Source of the DNA: an uncultured Pseudomonadota bacterium | GTDB taxonomy: Bacteria > Myxococcota_A > UBA796 > SXON01 | DNA: 49,020 bases | Assembly (NCBI GenBank): GCA_903885375.1 | Contig: CAISIK010000093.1 | Location: 1 to 49,020, forward strand | Reading direction: 5' to 3' | Part shown: one piece after another, positions 23,902 through 33,008 of the stretch | How the letters are laid out: every line of letters begins with the position of its first letter | How positions within the stretch are numbered: position 1 is the stretch's first letter | The notes under the pieces: model-generated | The model's input: the letters and a program-made list of their open reading frames with translations, nothing else | Databases searched by the model: none | Told to the model about the DNA's origin: nothing | Program-made: the position numbers and the translations under genes

Positions 23902-26007
23902 TCAGCCCCGGGGAGCCGACGTCCGGCGACGGCGGGCCAGGAGCGCCGCGGCGGCCACCACGAGGGTGGCGCTGGCGGAGGTGGTCGTGGAGCAGCCGCA
24001 GCCTTCCGTCCACTGGGCTTCGATGGGGTGCTCGAAGGGGATGGCCACCTCGGGGGCGCAGGTGCCGTCGAGCTCGGCGCGGTCCTGGAGGGCGAGGAGG
24101 TACACGCCGGCGCCGAAGCCCAGCATGGGGGTGGGGCCTTCGTACTCCGCGCTTTCGGGGTCGAGCATCTCGGGGAGCTGGCCGCCGTTCAGCAGGGCCT
24201 GCTGGGTGGCCCAGTCCTCGAGCTCGCTGGCCCGGGCGGTGGCGCAGGCACGCCGCAGGGCCGGGGCGAGGCGCAGGTCGGCCCAGAGCCACTCCTGACT
24301 GTCGTAGGCGCTGCCGTCGTCGTTGCGCAGAAAACCGATGCCCGTGGGGGCGCTCAGCCACGTGTCCCACATCTCGAGCGTGGGCGCGAAGGTGGGGCCG
24401 CGGGGATCGAGCACATCGAAGTTGTAGGCTTCGACGGCGGCCAGATCGAGGTAGCCGATGCCCGCGTTGAGCTCGGTGAGGTTGCCGGCAACGACGCCGT
24501 CGGCATCCACGAGGTGCACGCCGATGGCGGTGGCCACGGACTGCGCGGCGTCGAAGTAGGTCTGGGCGCGCGGGTCGCCGAGGGTGGCCGCGAGATCGCC
24601 GGCGGCGCGGAGGCCCGCCACCGCCATCACGCTCGTGTAGGTGAACTGCTTCTCGTTGCCGTACCAGTGCCGCTCCCAGATGGAGCTGTCGGCGCGCACG
24701 AGCTGATCGCCCGCGAGGATCTGGGCCAGGAGCGGGTCGGCCACCTCGTCGAGCGCCCGCAGACCGAGCTCATCGACCAGCGCGGAGCCCTCGGCGCGAC
24801 GCGCGGTCTCGCCCAGCGCCCAGAGGTAGATCCCCCAGTTGTCGAGCTCGATGTTGGGGCCGGTCGCATCCTCGTCGGACCACTCGCTGCCATCCCCGTA
24901 CAGCCGGCACACCGAGATGCCGTAGGGCTCGCTGTTGATCCAGCTCGCGTACTTGCCGGCCTTCCCGCTCTGGAACAGGAAGCGGAGCGAGTCGGCGGCC
25001 TCCTCCGCGTAGCCGGCGCGGGCGAGCGCCACGGTGGCGTAGGCGCTGTCGCGCACCCAGGTGATGTTCCAGGTGTGGGAGAACTCGGGGTCGGGCGAGG
25101 CCACCGGGAGGGAAGCCGGAATCTGCCCGAAGCCCGCGTTCGGCTCGCGCACCTGCGACATCACGAGCAGCGCCACCTGCTGGCGGGCCACGGCGGTTTC
25201 GGCCGCGGACAACCCAGCCGGGAGCGTGCCGCGGGCGTGCAGCGCACCCCACCACTCCAGCTCCGCGCGCAGCCAGGCCTGGGGGCCCGCTTCGAAGGCA
25301 GACCAACCGGGAACCGGCTCCTGGCTCGTGAACACCCCGTACCAGCGCTCCTCGCCCGGCCCGAGCGAGGGCACGTTCCAGCCGAATGCGGGCACCAGAT
25401 CGCTGCCGTACCGCGAGCAGTCGCCAGCGAGCCGGCGCCCGGCCGCGACGGTGTCGTACACCAGGTCGCAGCTGTGTTCGATGGCGCCGGGCGCCCGGTA
25501 GAACAGCCCGGCCTCCGTGCCGTGCTCCACGACCATCTCGTGGTCCACGGCCACCGCCACCTCGCCCCCGCCGGGCTTCCAGTTGTGCAGCGAGGCCAGC
25601 TCGAAGGCGGGGGTGCGCGCCGTGGTGCTCGTGTTCCGCACGCGGGCCACCTGAACCACCCCCCACCCCGCGTGGGTCATGGGCATGAAGGCGTACTGGG
25701 TGAATTCGAGGTCGCCCGCCCGCTCGACCGCCTCGATCACACCGGTGCCATCTACCAGACGTGCGCTCGTGGGGTCGAAGAGCCACTTCCCGGTGCCCTC
25801 AAGGTCGGTGTAGCCGAAGTAACTGTCGAAGAGCAGGTCGACGGAGGAGGTGTTGGCGTCCCACGCCTCGTAGCCGTGGTTCCAGCCGCCGGTGATGCGG
25901 TCGGTGTCCCACACGAGCGACCCGAAGCCGTTGGCGCTCACCAGCGTGTGGGTGGAGTTGATGGGCTCCACCGCGAGGGCGGCCCCGACCAGCAGGAGCC
26001 CCATCAT
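23902..26007 (-). CDS. Secreted GH15 glucoamylase-like enzyme with MYXO-CTERM-like tail
   Basis: This 701-residue protein has a short signal peptide (MMGLLLVGAALAVEP). An N-terminal beta-sandwich of about 260 residues is followed by an alpha/alpha-barrel typical of glycoside hydrolase family 15. FSHTWNITWVRDSAY and SSIWERHW...FTYTSVMAVAGL match the GH15 substrate-binding and catalytic-Glu segments. It should release glucose from the non-reducing ends of maltodextrins. The C-terminus has GCGC, about 18 hydrophobic residues and ARRRR, the plan of MYXO-CTERM sorting tails that anchor proteins at the myxobacterial envelope or surface. The start ATG overlaps the upstream amylase stop (ATGA). It is the last gene of the leftward arm of the alpha-glucan locus. 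Confidence 0.88.
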   Translation of the reverse strand: MMGLLLVGAALAVEPINSTHTLVSANGFGSLVWDTDRITGGWNHGYEAWDANTSSVDLLFDSYFGYTDLEGTGKWLFDPTSARLVDGTGVIEAVERAGDLEFTQYAFMPMTHAGWGVVQVARVRNTSTTARTPAFELASLHNWKPGGGEVAVAVDHEMVVEHGTEAGLFYRAPGAIEHSCDLVYDTVAAGRRLAGDCSRYGSDLVPAFGWNVPSLGPGEERWYGVFTSQEPVPGWSAFEAGPQAWLRAELEWWGALHARGTLPAGLSAAETAVARQQVALLVMSQVREPNAGFGQIPASLPVASPDPEFSHTWNITWVRDSAYATVALARAGYAEEAADSLRFLFQSGKAGKYASWINSEPYGISVCRLYGDGSEWSDEDATGPNIELDNWGIYLWALGETARRAEGSALVDELGLRALDEVADPLLAQILAGDQLVRADSSIWERHWYGNEKQFTYTSVMAVAGLRAAGDLAATLGDPRAQTYFDAAQSVATAIGVHLVDADGVVAGNLTELNAGIGYLDLAAVEAYNFDVLDPRGPTFAPTLEMWDTWLSAPTGIGFLRNDDGSAYDSQEWLWADLRLAPALRRACATARASELEDWATQQALLNGGQLPEMLDPESAEYEGPTPMLGFGAGVYLLALQDRAELDGTCAPEVAIPFEHPIEAQWTEGCGCSTTTSASATLVVAAAALLARRRRTSAPRG

Positions 26008-28376
26008 CGGGGCACCAGCACGCGGCTCGACCGCGCCGGTACCGCCACCGAGAGGGAGTCGCCCGCGCTCGCGAAGGTTTCGCCGCTCAGCACGTCCTCG
26101 TAGGTGCCCTGGGGCAGGCCGGCGAAAGCGAGGCCGTTCTGCAGCGTGCGCTCGCTCCCGCTCCGGTTGAGCAGCACCAGCACCGCATCGCCTGCGTGGG
26201 TGCGGGCGTAGCCCCACACGTCGGCCTCGTTCTCCCACCAGTTCACCGAGTCGCCGAGCGCGAAGGCGGGGTGCTCGCGCCGCGCCTGGCCGAGCGCCGA
26301 CACGTGCGCGAGCGTGGCGCGCTCACGGTCGGAGAGCTCGGCGTCGAACTTCATCGGCTGGCGGTTGTCGGGGTCGGAGTGGCCGGGGAGGCCGATCTCG
26401 TCGCCGTAGTAGACCAGGGGGAGCCCCGGCGAGGTGAGGAGGAAGGTCCAGGCGAGGCGGAGCCGCTCGTAGGGCTCCTCGCCCGTGGGCGAGGTGGCCG
26501 GCGCGCGGAGGAGGCCATCCTCCCCGCAGGGGCTGTCGCCGCCGGAGCTCGACACTTCACCCGCCGCGTGGGTGATGAAGCGCTCCACGTCGTGATTGCC
26601 GAGGAACGTCGACATCGTGGCGCCGCCGTAGGCCGCGGCCGAGGCGGCGAGGCTGGCCTGCAGGGAACTGTCCCCGTCAGACAAGCCGATCTCGTCGCGC
26701 GCGAAGGCGGCGAGCACGGCGTAGTAGAGCGGGAAGTCGAACTGGCTGTCGAGCTGCGATTCGCCGAGGTAGTTCGAGATGCGCCAGTAACTATCGAAGG
26801 TTTCCCCGATGGTGCGGAAGTCCTCGGTGCCGCCGGCCTCGCGGTGCTCGATCTCCTCCCGAATGCGCGCCTGGCTGTTCACGAAGACGCTCTGCGGCAT
26901 GTGCTTCACCGCATCGATCCGGAACCCGTCGATCTCCCAGTCCTTCGCCAGGTCGATGGCCATGTCGACCTCGCGCACCAGCGGCTCGGTCTGGGTGTAG
27001 TCGAGGTCGGGGAGGTAGCTGGCGAACCAGCAGGTCTCCGGGCGCTGGTCCCAGTTGCTCACGCCGTCACCGTCGTCATCCTCCACACACAGGTAGCGGT
27101 CGTTGAACCACTCCGGGCGGGTCTGGTAGAGGTCGTGCTCCTCGTGAACGTGGTTGGCCACCCAGTCCACCATCACGCGCATGCCCAGCGCGTGGGCATC
27201 CTCGATGAGGGCGTGCAGCTCCTCCTCGGTGCCGAAGTGCTCCTCGAGGCCCTCACCGCTCGGCCAGTAGCCGTGGTAGCCCGCGTAGGTAGACGAGCAC
27301 TGGCCCGACCACGGGCCCTCCGCGTTGTCGAGCGGGGCGGTGATCCACAGCACGGTCACGCCGAGGTCGTCGAGGTAGCCGAGGCGGCTCCGGAGGCCCG
27401 CCCAGTCGCCCCCCTCGAAGTCCACGTCGGCGCCTTCGGGGGTGTCGTTGGACGGATCCCCGTTCTCGAAACGGTCCACGAAGGCGAAGTAGAGGAGCCC
27501 CGAGGCCCAGTCGCGATCATCGAGCCAGAAGGGCACGTACACCGGCTCCACGCCCTGGCCGCCGAAGCGGAGGGTGTGGCGGCCCGCGGAGAGGCCCGTG
27601 GCCGAGTACGAGAAGGTCGACCCCTCCCAGGCCTCGACCGCCTCGCCGTCGAGCGTGGCCCAGGCCTCCGACACCGACGCGCTCGCCGTGCCCGACACGC
27701 TCACGGCGCGCGCCTCGCGGTCGATGTCGAGCGCGGTCACCCGAAGGCGCGGCGCCGAACAGTCCGGCACGACGAGGAGCGAGTTGCAGCTCGACCCCCC
27801 TACCGGGCAGGCGGGCTCCCACGTTTGCCCTTCGCCGCACACCACGGCGGGCTCCGCGGCATCGCAGCGCCATGCGCCGTTGTCCACGAACTTGTAGGCG
27901 TAGGCGCCGGGCGCCAGGTACAGCTTGATCTCGAAGTTGCCCGCGTCATCCGACGTCATGAGGTCGGCAGTGGCATCCCAGTCGTTGAACTCGCCCGCCA
28001 CGGCCACAACCCCCGAAGCGGAGGTGGTCTGCAGCCGCACTTCACACTCGCCGGCCCGGGCGCGATCGCTGACGTCGACCGAGATGGTGGTCGTGGCCTC
28101 CTGCCCGCACTGGTCGCGTGCGAGCACGGTGACGGTGCCGTACCCATCGAACCCCTCCGCACCTTCCACGGTCAGCGCATCGCCGCTGAGGCTGAGCTCC
28201 ACCCCCTCCGACGCCTCCGCCTCGAAGCTCAGATGGTCGCCCGTGGCGAACGCGCTCAGGGAGACGGGCACGCGCACCCCGGAGGCCACCGTGAGCGGAT
28301 CGATCGGCGCCCACTCGGGCGGCGCCTGGCAACAGGCCTGCGCCGCGAGGAGGAGGAGCAGCGCGGGCGGCCTCAC
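26004..28376 (-). CDS. Secreted GH13 alpha-amylase lipoprotein with N-terminal carbohydrate-binding domains
   Basis: This 790-residue protein begins with a lipoprotein signal (PPALLLLLAAQAC). Two beta-sandwich domains follow: an Ig/cadherin-like one at about 30-115, and a CBM48/AMPK-glycogen-binding-like one at about 120-205 (VAVAGEFNDWD, GAYAYKFVDNGAW). A linker domain (about 210-290) precedes the GH13 barrel (about 295-720) with DWVANH, GFRIDAVKH (nucleophile Asp), TIGETFDS (acid Glu) and FLGNHD. The C-terminal beta domain ends with VPARSSRVLVPR. It should cut alpha-1,4 links in starch or glycogen outside the cell. The GTG overlaps the stop of the beta-helix gene (GTGA); the longer frame upstream is an artefact. 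It is followed by the glucoamylase gene. Confidence 0.88.
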   Translation of the reverse strand: MRPPALLLLLAAQACCQAPPEWAPIDPLTVASGVRVPVSLSAFATGDHLSFEAEASEGVELSLSGDALTVEGAEGFDGYGTVTVLARDQCGQEATTTISVDVSDRARAGECEVRLQTTSASGVVAVAGEFNDWDATADLMTSDDAGNFEIKLYLAPGAYAYKFVDNGAWRCDAAEPAVVCGEGQTWEPACPVGGSSCNSLLVVPDCSAPRLRVTALDIDREARAVSVSGTASASVSEAWATLDGEAVEAWEGSTFSYSATGLSAGRHTLRFGGQGVEPVYVPFWLDDRDWASGLLYFAFVDRFENGDPSNDTPEGADVDFEGGDWAGLRSRLGYLDDLGVTVLWITAPLDNAEGPWSGQCSSTYAGYHGYWPSGEGLEEHFGTEEELHALIEDAHALGMRVMVDWVANHVHEEHDLYQTRPEWFNDRYLCVEDDDGDGVSNWDQRPETCWFASYLPDLDYTQTEPLVREVDMAIDLAKDWEIDGFRIDAVKHMPQSVFVNSQARIREEIEHREAGGTEDFRTIGETFDSYWRISNYLGESQLDSQFDFPLYYAVLAAFARDEIGLSDGDSSLQASLAASAAAYGGATMSTFLGNHDVERFITHAAGEVSSSGGDSPCGEDGLLRAPATSPTGEEPYERLRLAWTFLLTSPGLPLVYYGDEIGLPGHSDPDNRQPMKFDAELSDRERATLAHVSALGQARREHPAFALGDSVNWWENEADVWGYARTHAGDAVLVLLNRSGSERTLQNGLAFAGLPQGTYEDVLSGETFASAGDSLSVAVPARSSRVLVPR

Positions 28377-29569
28377 CGGGCGCCCGGGGCGAGGGGAACA
28401 GCCACACCATCCACCACCGTGACGGCGCCCGAGCATGCCTCCGGCCAGCGGCGGAGCACGTCGGCGGCGGGGGCCACCACGAGGGCGTCATTCGGCACGG
28501 CCATACCGTACCCCAACCTCACGCCGGCGCCGAGCTTTGCGCGATGCCCCACCGCACTTCCGAGGAAGTGCGTGCCCGCCGACTGGCGGCCCGCCGGGGT
28601 GTCGACCGAGATGGGCTTGCCGAAGGACAGGTCGAACGTGCAGACGCCGAGCGCCACGAAGCTGTCGCGGCCGAAGAGGGTGGCCTGGTGGCCCACGCCC
28701 GAGCTCACGTAGGCGCCCTCGCCGAGCACGCAGAGGGCCACATGCGCCTGCCGGCCCACGGTGGCTCGCGCGCCGATGCTGCTGGCGGTGACATGCGCCA
28801 TGGCCTCGAACTGCGCGCCATCGCCCGCCACCACCCCGCGCAGGACCGCCCCCGGCCCCACCACCACGCCCGCGCCGAGCTCGCAGAACTCCACGACCGC
28901 GGTGGGGTGCACCTTCGAGCCCGCGCCGAACCGGCTGAGCGCCCGACCGAGCGCGGCCTCGCCGAACCCCCGGGCACGCCAGAGCACGCCCAGCGCGGCC
29001 CACAGCTTGCGGTACCACGGCTGCCGGCCGAACTGCGCGGCGCGCTCCCGGCCGAGCGCGGCGAGCGCGATGCCGTTGAGGCGGACGAGGTGGGCCCAGT
29101 GCTCCACGTCGTGGGCCACCGCCAAACCGGAGAGCAGGGGCCCGCCCGCGTGGGCGAACGCGGGGTGCTGCAGGGCGGGCTTCATGGGCTCGAAACCCCC
29201 GTCGACCTCGAGCTCCGGCTGGTCGAACAGGGCCTCGGGGGGGGCCCCCTCGGGCACCACGCCGATCGTGGGGTGGGCCGGATCGCGGCTCAGCGGGCCG
29301 ACCACCCGCAGCCAGTCCTCGTGGGCCACCCGCAGCCGGCAGGGCGCGCCGTGGGCCAGGATGCGCTGCGCGAGGGTGGCGGTAAACCAGGTGTCGGCGC
29401 CGTACACGAACGTGCCGGCACCCGGCGCCGCGGCCACGCCCGCTTGCGCGAGCGCCGCGGCCTGCGCGCCCGCGAGGGTGCCGCCGAGCACGGGCAGGCC
29501 GGCGGCCGCCTCCCCGAAAGGAGCGAGCACCGCGGTGGAGGGCAAGGAGGCAACCCGCACGCCCCACAC
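28373..29569 (-). CDS. Left-handed beta-helix (hexapeptide-repeat) transferase-like protein
   Basis: The C-terminal half (about residues 190-390) is built of hexapeptide repeats typical of left-handed beta-helix acyltransferases and GlmU-type nucleotidyltransferases (VHPTAVVEFCELGAGVVVG, IGARATVG, LGAGVRLGYG). The N-terminal 180 residues look alpha/beta (TFVYGADTWFTATLAQ) and may be a nucleotidyltransferase-like domain, but its catalytic signature was not recognised. It precedes the two leftward glucan enzymes with overlapping codons, so it could modify or activate a sugar; this link is only positional. The start is uncertain: GTG at 29569, GTG at 29560, or TTG at 29602. The last would overlap the divergent gene. 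Confidence 0.7.
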   Translation of the reverse strand: MWGVRVASLPSTAVLAPFGEAAAGLPVLGGTLAGAQAAALAQAGVAAAPGAGTFVYGADTWFTATLAQRILAHGAPCRLRVAHEDWLRVVGPLSRDPAHPTIGVVPEGAPPEALFDQPELEVDGGFEPMKPALQHPAFAHAGGPLLSGLAVAHDVEHWAHLVRLNGIALAALGRERAAQFGRQPWYRKLWAALGVLWRARGFGEAALGRALSRFGAGSKVHPTAVVEFCELGAGVVVGPGAVLRGVVAGDGAQFEAMAHVTASSIGARATVGRQAHVALCVLGEGAYVSSGVGHQATLFGRDSFVALGVCTFDLSFGKPISVDTPAGRQSAGTHFLGSAVGHRAKLGAGVRLGYGMAVPNDALVVAPAADVLRRWPEACSGAVTVVDGVAVPLAPGAR

Positions 29570-29595
29570 GTAGCCCGCCGCGTTAGCGGGGAGGA

Positions 29596-31977
29596 ATGTC
29601 AAAAGGAGCCCGCCCCGCGCTGCCGGCCCTGCCGACGGGCGCGCTGGAGGTGCTGCTCGAACGGTCGGGATCGATGTGGTTCGCGCTGAACCGCAAGCAG
29701 GAGCTCGTGAGCGTGAACCGCGCCACGCGCGAACGCCTGGAGCTCGAGGATGCCGACCTCACCGACCTGCGTACGCTCCTGCGCGCCGTGTGCCACGAGC
29801 CTGCCGTGCGGGCCGCCGTGGAGGTGGCCCACGGGCGTGTGCTCGGGGGGGAGAAGCAGCGCGAGGGTGAGTGGAGCTTCACGGCGCGCACGGGCGATGT
29901 GCGCCAGATCCGCTGGCAGCTCTCCGGGTGGGGCGAGGGTGAGGATCGCGTGTGCGTGTCCATCGGGCAGGACGTCACCGATCGTCGTAAGCTGGAACAC
30001 TGGGCGCGGCTCCAGAACGCACTCCTGGAGCAGGTGCCGCAGGCGGTCATCCTGGCCGACCCCGAGGGGCGCATCCTCCACTGGTCGGGCGGCGCCGAGC
30101 GCCTCCTCGGCTACAGCCCCCGCAGCGCGCTGGAGCGGCCGCTGTCGAACATGCTGGCCGGCGAAGATACGCGCGGCCAGATGCTCGCGTGGGTAGACAG
30201 GGCGCGGAGCGAGGGCCGCTTCGAGCTGGTGCACGCCCTGCGCCGTGAGCGGGGCGACAGCGTGGAGTGCGAGCTCACCGTGGCCCGGGTGCAGAACGAC
30301 CGCGGGCAGCTCGAAGCGATGGCGGTCATCGCCCAGCCCGTGTCGGTGCCCACCGCGCTGCCTGCCGCCCGCGAGGAGAGCCCCGAAGGGCCGCGCGAGC
30401 TCGATCGGGCCGTGTCGGCGCTCATCGCGGTGCCCGCCGTGGTGGCCTCGCCCGACGGCACCGTCCGGGCCTGGAGCCGCGGCGCCGAGCGGCTCTCCGC
30501 CACCGCCGCCACGCGCGCCAAGGGCCGGCGCGTGCTCGACGAGGTGCTGGTGGTGCCCGAGCTCGGCTGGGATGGCCTGCTCACCCGCCTCGCCGGTCGG
30601 GGAAAGCACGCCGCCCAGGTGGAGGTCGTGCGGGCCAACGGCACGCGCACCCGCGCCGACCTCGATGCGGTCGCGCTCAAGGCCCCCGACGGCTCGATCG
30701 ACACCGTGCTGCTCCTGCTCGTCGACCGCGCGGAAACCGACGAGGTGATCGCCGAATCCCGCCGCACCAAGTCCCGCGCGCTCGAGAGTGTGTTCGTGGA
30801 GGGCCTGGTCCGCCGCCTGCTCGATGGCTTCGCCCACTTCGAGCCCGACCACCGGCAGGTGCTGGCGCGCCTGAGCGACATCCGCGCGCTCGCCCGCCTC
30901 GTGAGCGCCGGCGCGCCGATGCGCGAGTTCGACCAGTTCCTCCGCCGCGTGCGCCCCGGCGAGCTCGATGCCGAGCTCGATGCGCTCATGGAGAGCATGG
31001 GCGAGGGCGTTTCGCGCCTGCGCACGCTCTCCCAGGATGCCGTGCGCTTCGCCAGCCCCGATGCGGATGCGCCCACCCCCGTGCGGCTCTCCCGCGAGCT
31101 GGAGGCCGCGCGCGACCTCGTGGGCCACGCCTTCGAGAACCGCATCGAGGTGGAGTTCGTGGTGGAGGACCTCCCGGCCGCCCGCGCGGTGCGCGGTCCG
31201 CTCCTCCGCGGCCTGTGCCTCGTGCTGCTCGCGGCCGCCGAGAGCTTCCCGCCGGAACACGTGGGCCGCGTGCAGGTCGAGGGCAAGCTCGTGGGCGGTT
31301 TTGTGCTCCTCGAGGTGCGCGACAACGGCGGGGGCTACTCCTCCGAGGTCCAGTCCCGCATCGGCGACCTCGACTTCCTCGCCGCCCAGTCCGGGTTCGC
31401 GCCGCTCTTCCTCGGGATGGCGCGCGAGGCCATCCGCACGGCGGGCGGCAGCCTGGAGCTGGGCAGCGCCATCGGCACCGGCGCCCGCCTCAAGGTGAGC
31501 TTCCCCGCCGCCGACCAGCCTACCCCCGTCCGGGCGCTGGAAGTGCTGCGGGCCCCGCTCCCCAAGCGCGGCCGGGTGCTGCTGGTCGAGGAGGATGCCC
31601 TCCTCCGCCGCGCCCTCGAACGCCACCTCGGCGAGATCTTCGAGGTGCTGGCCACTGCCACCATCGCGGAGGCCATCTCGGCCGTGGCGGTGCACAAGGT
31701 GGATGTGGCCGTGCTGAGCTTCCCTCGGCCGGAGAGCTTCGGGTTGCGGCTCTACCTGCGCTTCACGGAAACCGCGCCGGAGCTCGGCCGAAACTGCATC
31801 GTCGTCGTGCCGCCCGGCCTCCGCTCCACCACGCGCGAGCGCCTCGTGGCCCTCGGGGCGATCGTGCTCGCCCGCCCCGTCGACTTCACCACGCTCCGCT
31901 CCATTTGCGATCGCCTCGTCCCGGGCGAGCTGGTCACCATCGCCGAGGAGCTATCGGAGGTGGAGGCGGAGGAGTAG
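29596..31977 (+). CDS. Multi-PAS sensor with histidine-kinase-like ATPase region and degenerate receiver
   Basis: This 793-residue soluble protein has PAS-like domains at about 20-130, 140-255 and 265-385 (for example AVILADPEGRILHWSGGAERLLGYS). A helical section (about 390-490) carries HFEPDHRQ but no clear H-box. A HATPase-like domain (about 500-645) has EVRDNGGGYS as G1 box and GGSLELGSAIGTGARLKVSFP as the final segment; its N box is not recognisable. A receiver-like domain spans about 658-785. The acidic pair is kept (LLVEEDALL), but the phosphoacceptor site reads VAVLSF (Ser instead of Asp) and the conserved Lys is Arg (ARPVD). So phosphotransfer is doubtful. It may act by conformational signalling. 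The spacing between GAGG and the ATG is very short. Confidence 0.75.
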   Translation: MSKGARPALPALPTGALEVLLERSGSMWFALNRKQELVSVNRATRERLELEDADLTDLRTLLRAVCHEPAVRAAVEVAHGRVLGGEKQREGEWSFTARTGDVRQIRWQLSGWGEGEDRVCVSIGQDVTDRRKLEHWARLQNALLEQVPQAVILADPEGRILHWSGGAERLLGYSPRSALERPLSNMLAGEDTRGQMLAWVDRARSEGRFELVHALRRERGDSVECELTVARVQNDRGQLEAMAVIAQPVSVPTALPAAREESPEGPRELDRAVSALIAVPAVVASPDGTVRAWSRGAERLSATAATRAKGRRVLDEVLVVPELGWDGLLTRLAGRGKHAAQVEVVRANGTRTRADLDAVALKAPDGSIDTVLLLLVDRAETDEVIAESRRTKSRALESVFVEGLVRRLLDGFAHFEPDHRQVLARLSDIRALARLVSAGAPMREFDQFLRRVRPGELDAELDALMESMGEGVSRLRTLSQDAVRFASPDADAPTPVRLSRELEAARDLVGHAFENRIEVEFVVEDLPAARAVRGPLLRGLCLVLLAAAESFPPEHVGRVQVEGKLVGGFVLLEVRDNGGGYSSEVQSRIGDLDFLAAQSGFAPLFLGMAREAIRTAGGSLELGSAIGTGARLKVSFPAADQPTPVRALEVLRAPLPKRGRVLLVEEDALLRRALERHLGEIFEVLATATIAEAISAVAVHKVDVAVLSFPRPESFGLRLYLRFTETAPELGRNCIVVVPPGLRSTTRERLVALGAIVLARPVDFTTLRSICDRLVPGELVTIAEELSEVEAEE

Positions 31978-32082
31978 CGAGGGGGCGGGGACCCGCGCCG
32001 CGACCCACCTCGGGGGACTCGCCAGCCGGTGCGCGGCTCGGCGCGGGGGCGATGGGCCGCCGGCGTGCATAGGCTTCGCGAC

Positions 32083-32934
32083 ATGCAGCAACTTCCCCCT
32101 CTCCAGAAAGACCTCGGCGGCGGCTTCCTCATCCAGCGGCTCTTGCCGTCCTTGGAGGTGCGCTCGGTCGGCCCGTTCATCTTCTTCGACCACTTCGGCC
32201 CCGTCGTCGTTCATCCGGCCGACAACCACGACGTTCGCGCGCACCCGCACATCGGGTTGGCCACCGTCACCTGGCTGTTCGAAGGTGCGATGATGCACCG
32301 CGACAGCCTCGGCGTGGAACAGCGGATCGAGCCCGGCGCGATCAACTTCATGACGGCTGGCCGGGGAATCGTGCACAGTGAGCGTCGGCCGCCCGACCTC
32401 GCCCAACGCGCGTTCACCAACCACGGCCTGCAGCTCTGGCTGGCGTTGCCCACCGCGCACGAAGAGGCACCTCCGGCGTTTCAGCACGTCCCCGCCGCCG
32501 ATGTGCCCGGGGCCCGGATCGGCGCCATCGAAGCCCGCGTGTTGCTCGGCGCGGTGGGTCGCGTTCACTCGCCGGTATCGACGCCGATTCCCGCGCTCTA
32601 CCTGGACCTCAGCGTGCCGGAAGGCGACCACGTTCTGCCCCAGCTCGCCCCCGAGGCGGCGCTGTTCGGGGTCACGGGCCAGGTGCACGTGGACGGCCAG
32701 CCGCTGTTGAAGCACCACCTGGGCGTGTTGAAGGGGCCGGTGACGCTTCGCGGTCCCGGCCGGGTGGTGTTGATCGGGGGTCAGCCGGTGGATGGCCCCC
32801 GGACGCTGTCGTGGAACCTCGTGTCTTCCCGGCCCGAGCGGGTGCAAGAGGCCACGGAGGACTGGATCGCTGGTCGGTTCCCCGCGGTTCCCGGCGAGAC
32901 GGAATTCATGCCGTTCCCAGGTCGGCCCCGTTGA
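32083..32934 (+). CDS. Pirin family protein
   Basis: This 283-residue cupin-type protein has the pirin signature: FIFFDHFGP, HPHIGLATVTWLFEGAMMHRDS and INFMTAGRGIVHSER. The metal-binding His and Glu residues of the N-terminal cupin are visible in these motifs. Pirins bind iron; bacterial members act as quercetinases or modulate regulators and enzymes such as pyruvate dehydrogenase. The C-terminal cupin (about 150-250, SVPEGDHVLPQL, VLIGGQPVDGPR) is typical in length. It stands alone: 105 bases follow the sensor gene, and the next gene is convergent. The substrate is unknown. Confidence 0.9.
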   Translation: MQQLPPLQKDLGGGFLIQRLLPSLEVRSVGPFIFFDHFGPVVVHPADNHDVRAHPHIGLATVTWLFEGAMMHRDSLGVEQRIEPGAINFMTAGRGIVHSERRPPDLAQRAFTNHGLQLWLALPTAHEEAPPAFQHVPAADVPGARIGAIEARVLLGAVGRVHSPVSTPIPALYLDLSVPEGDHVLPQLAPEAALFGVTGQVHVDGQPLLKHHLGVLKGPVTLRGPGRVVLIGGQPVDGPRTLSWNLVSSRPERVQEATEDWIAGRFPAVPGETEFMPFPGRPR

Positions 32935-33008
32935 TCGCCCCCCTGCTCCCCTGTTCCTTGCGCTCGCCGCCTGTGCATCGAGGGTTCGGCGGAGGGGTCG
33001 GCGCGTCG

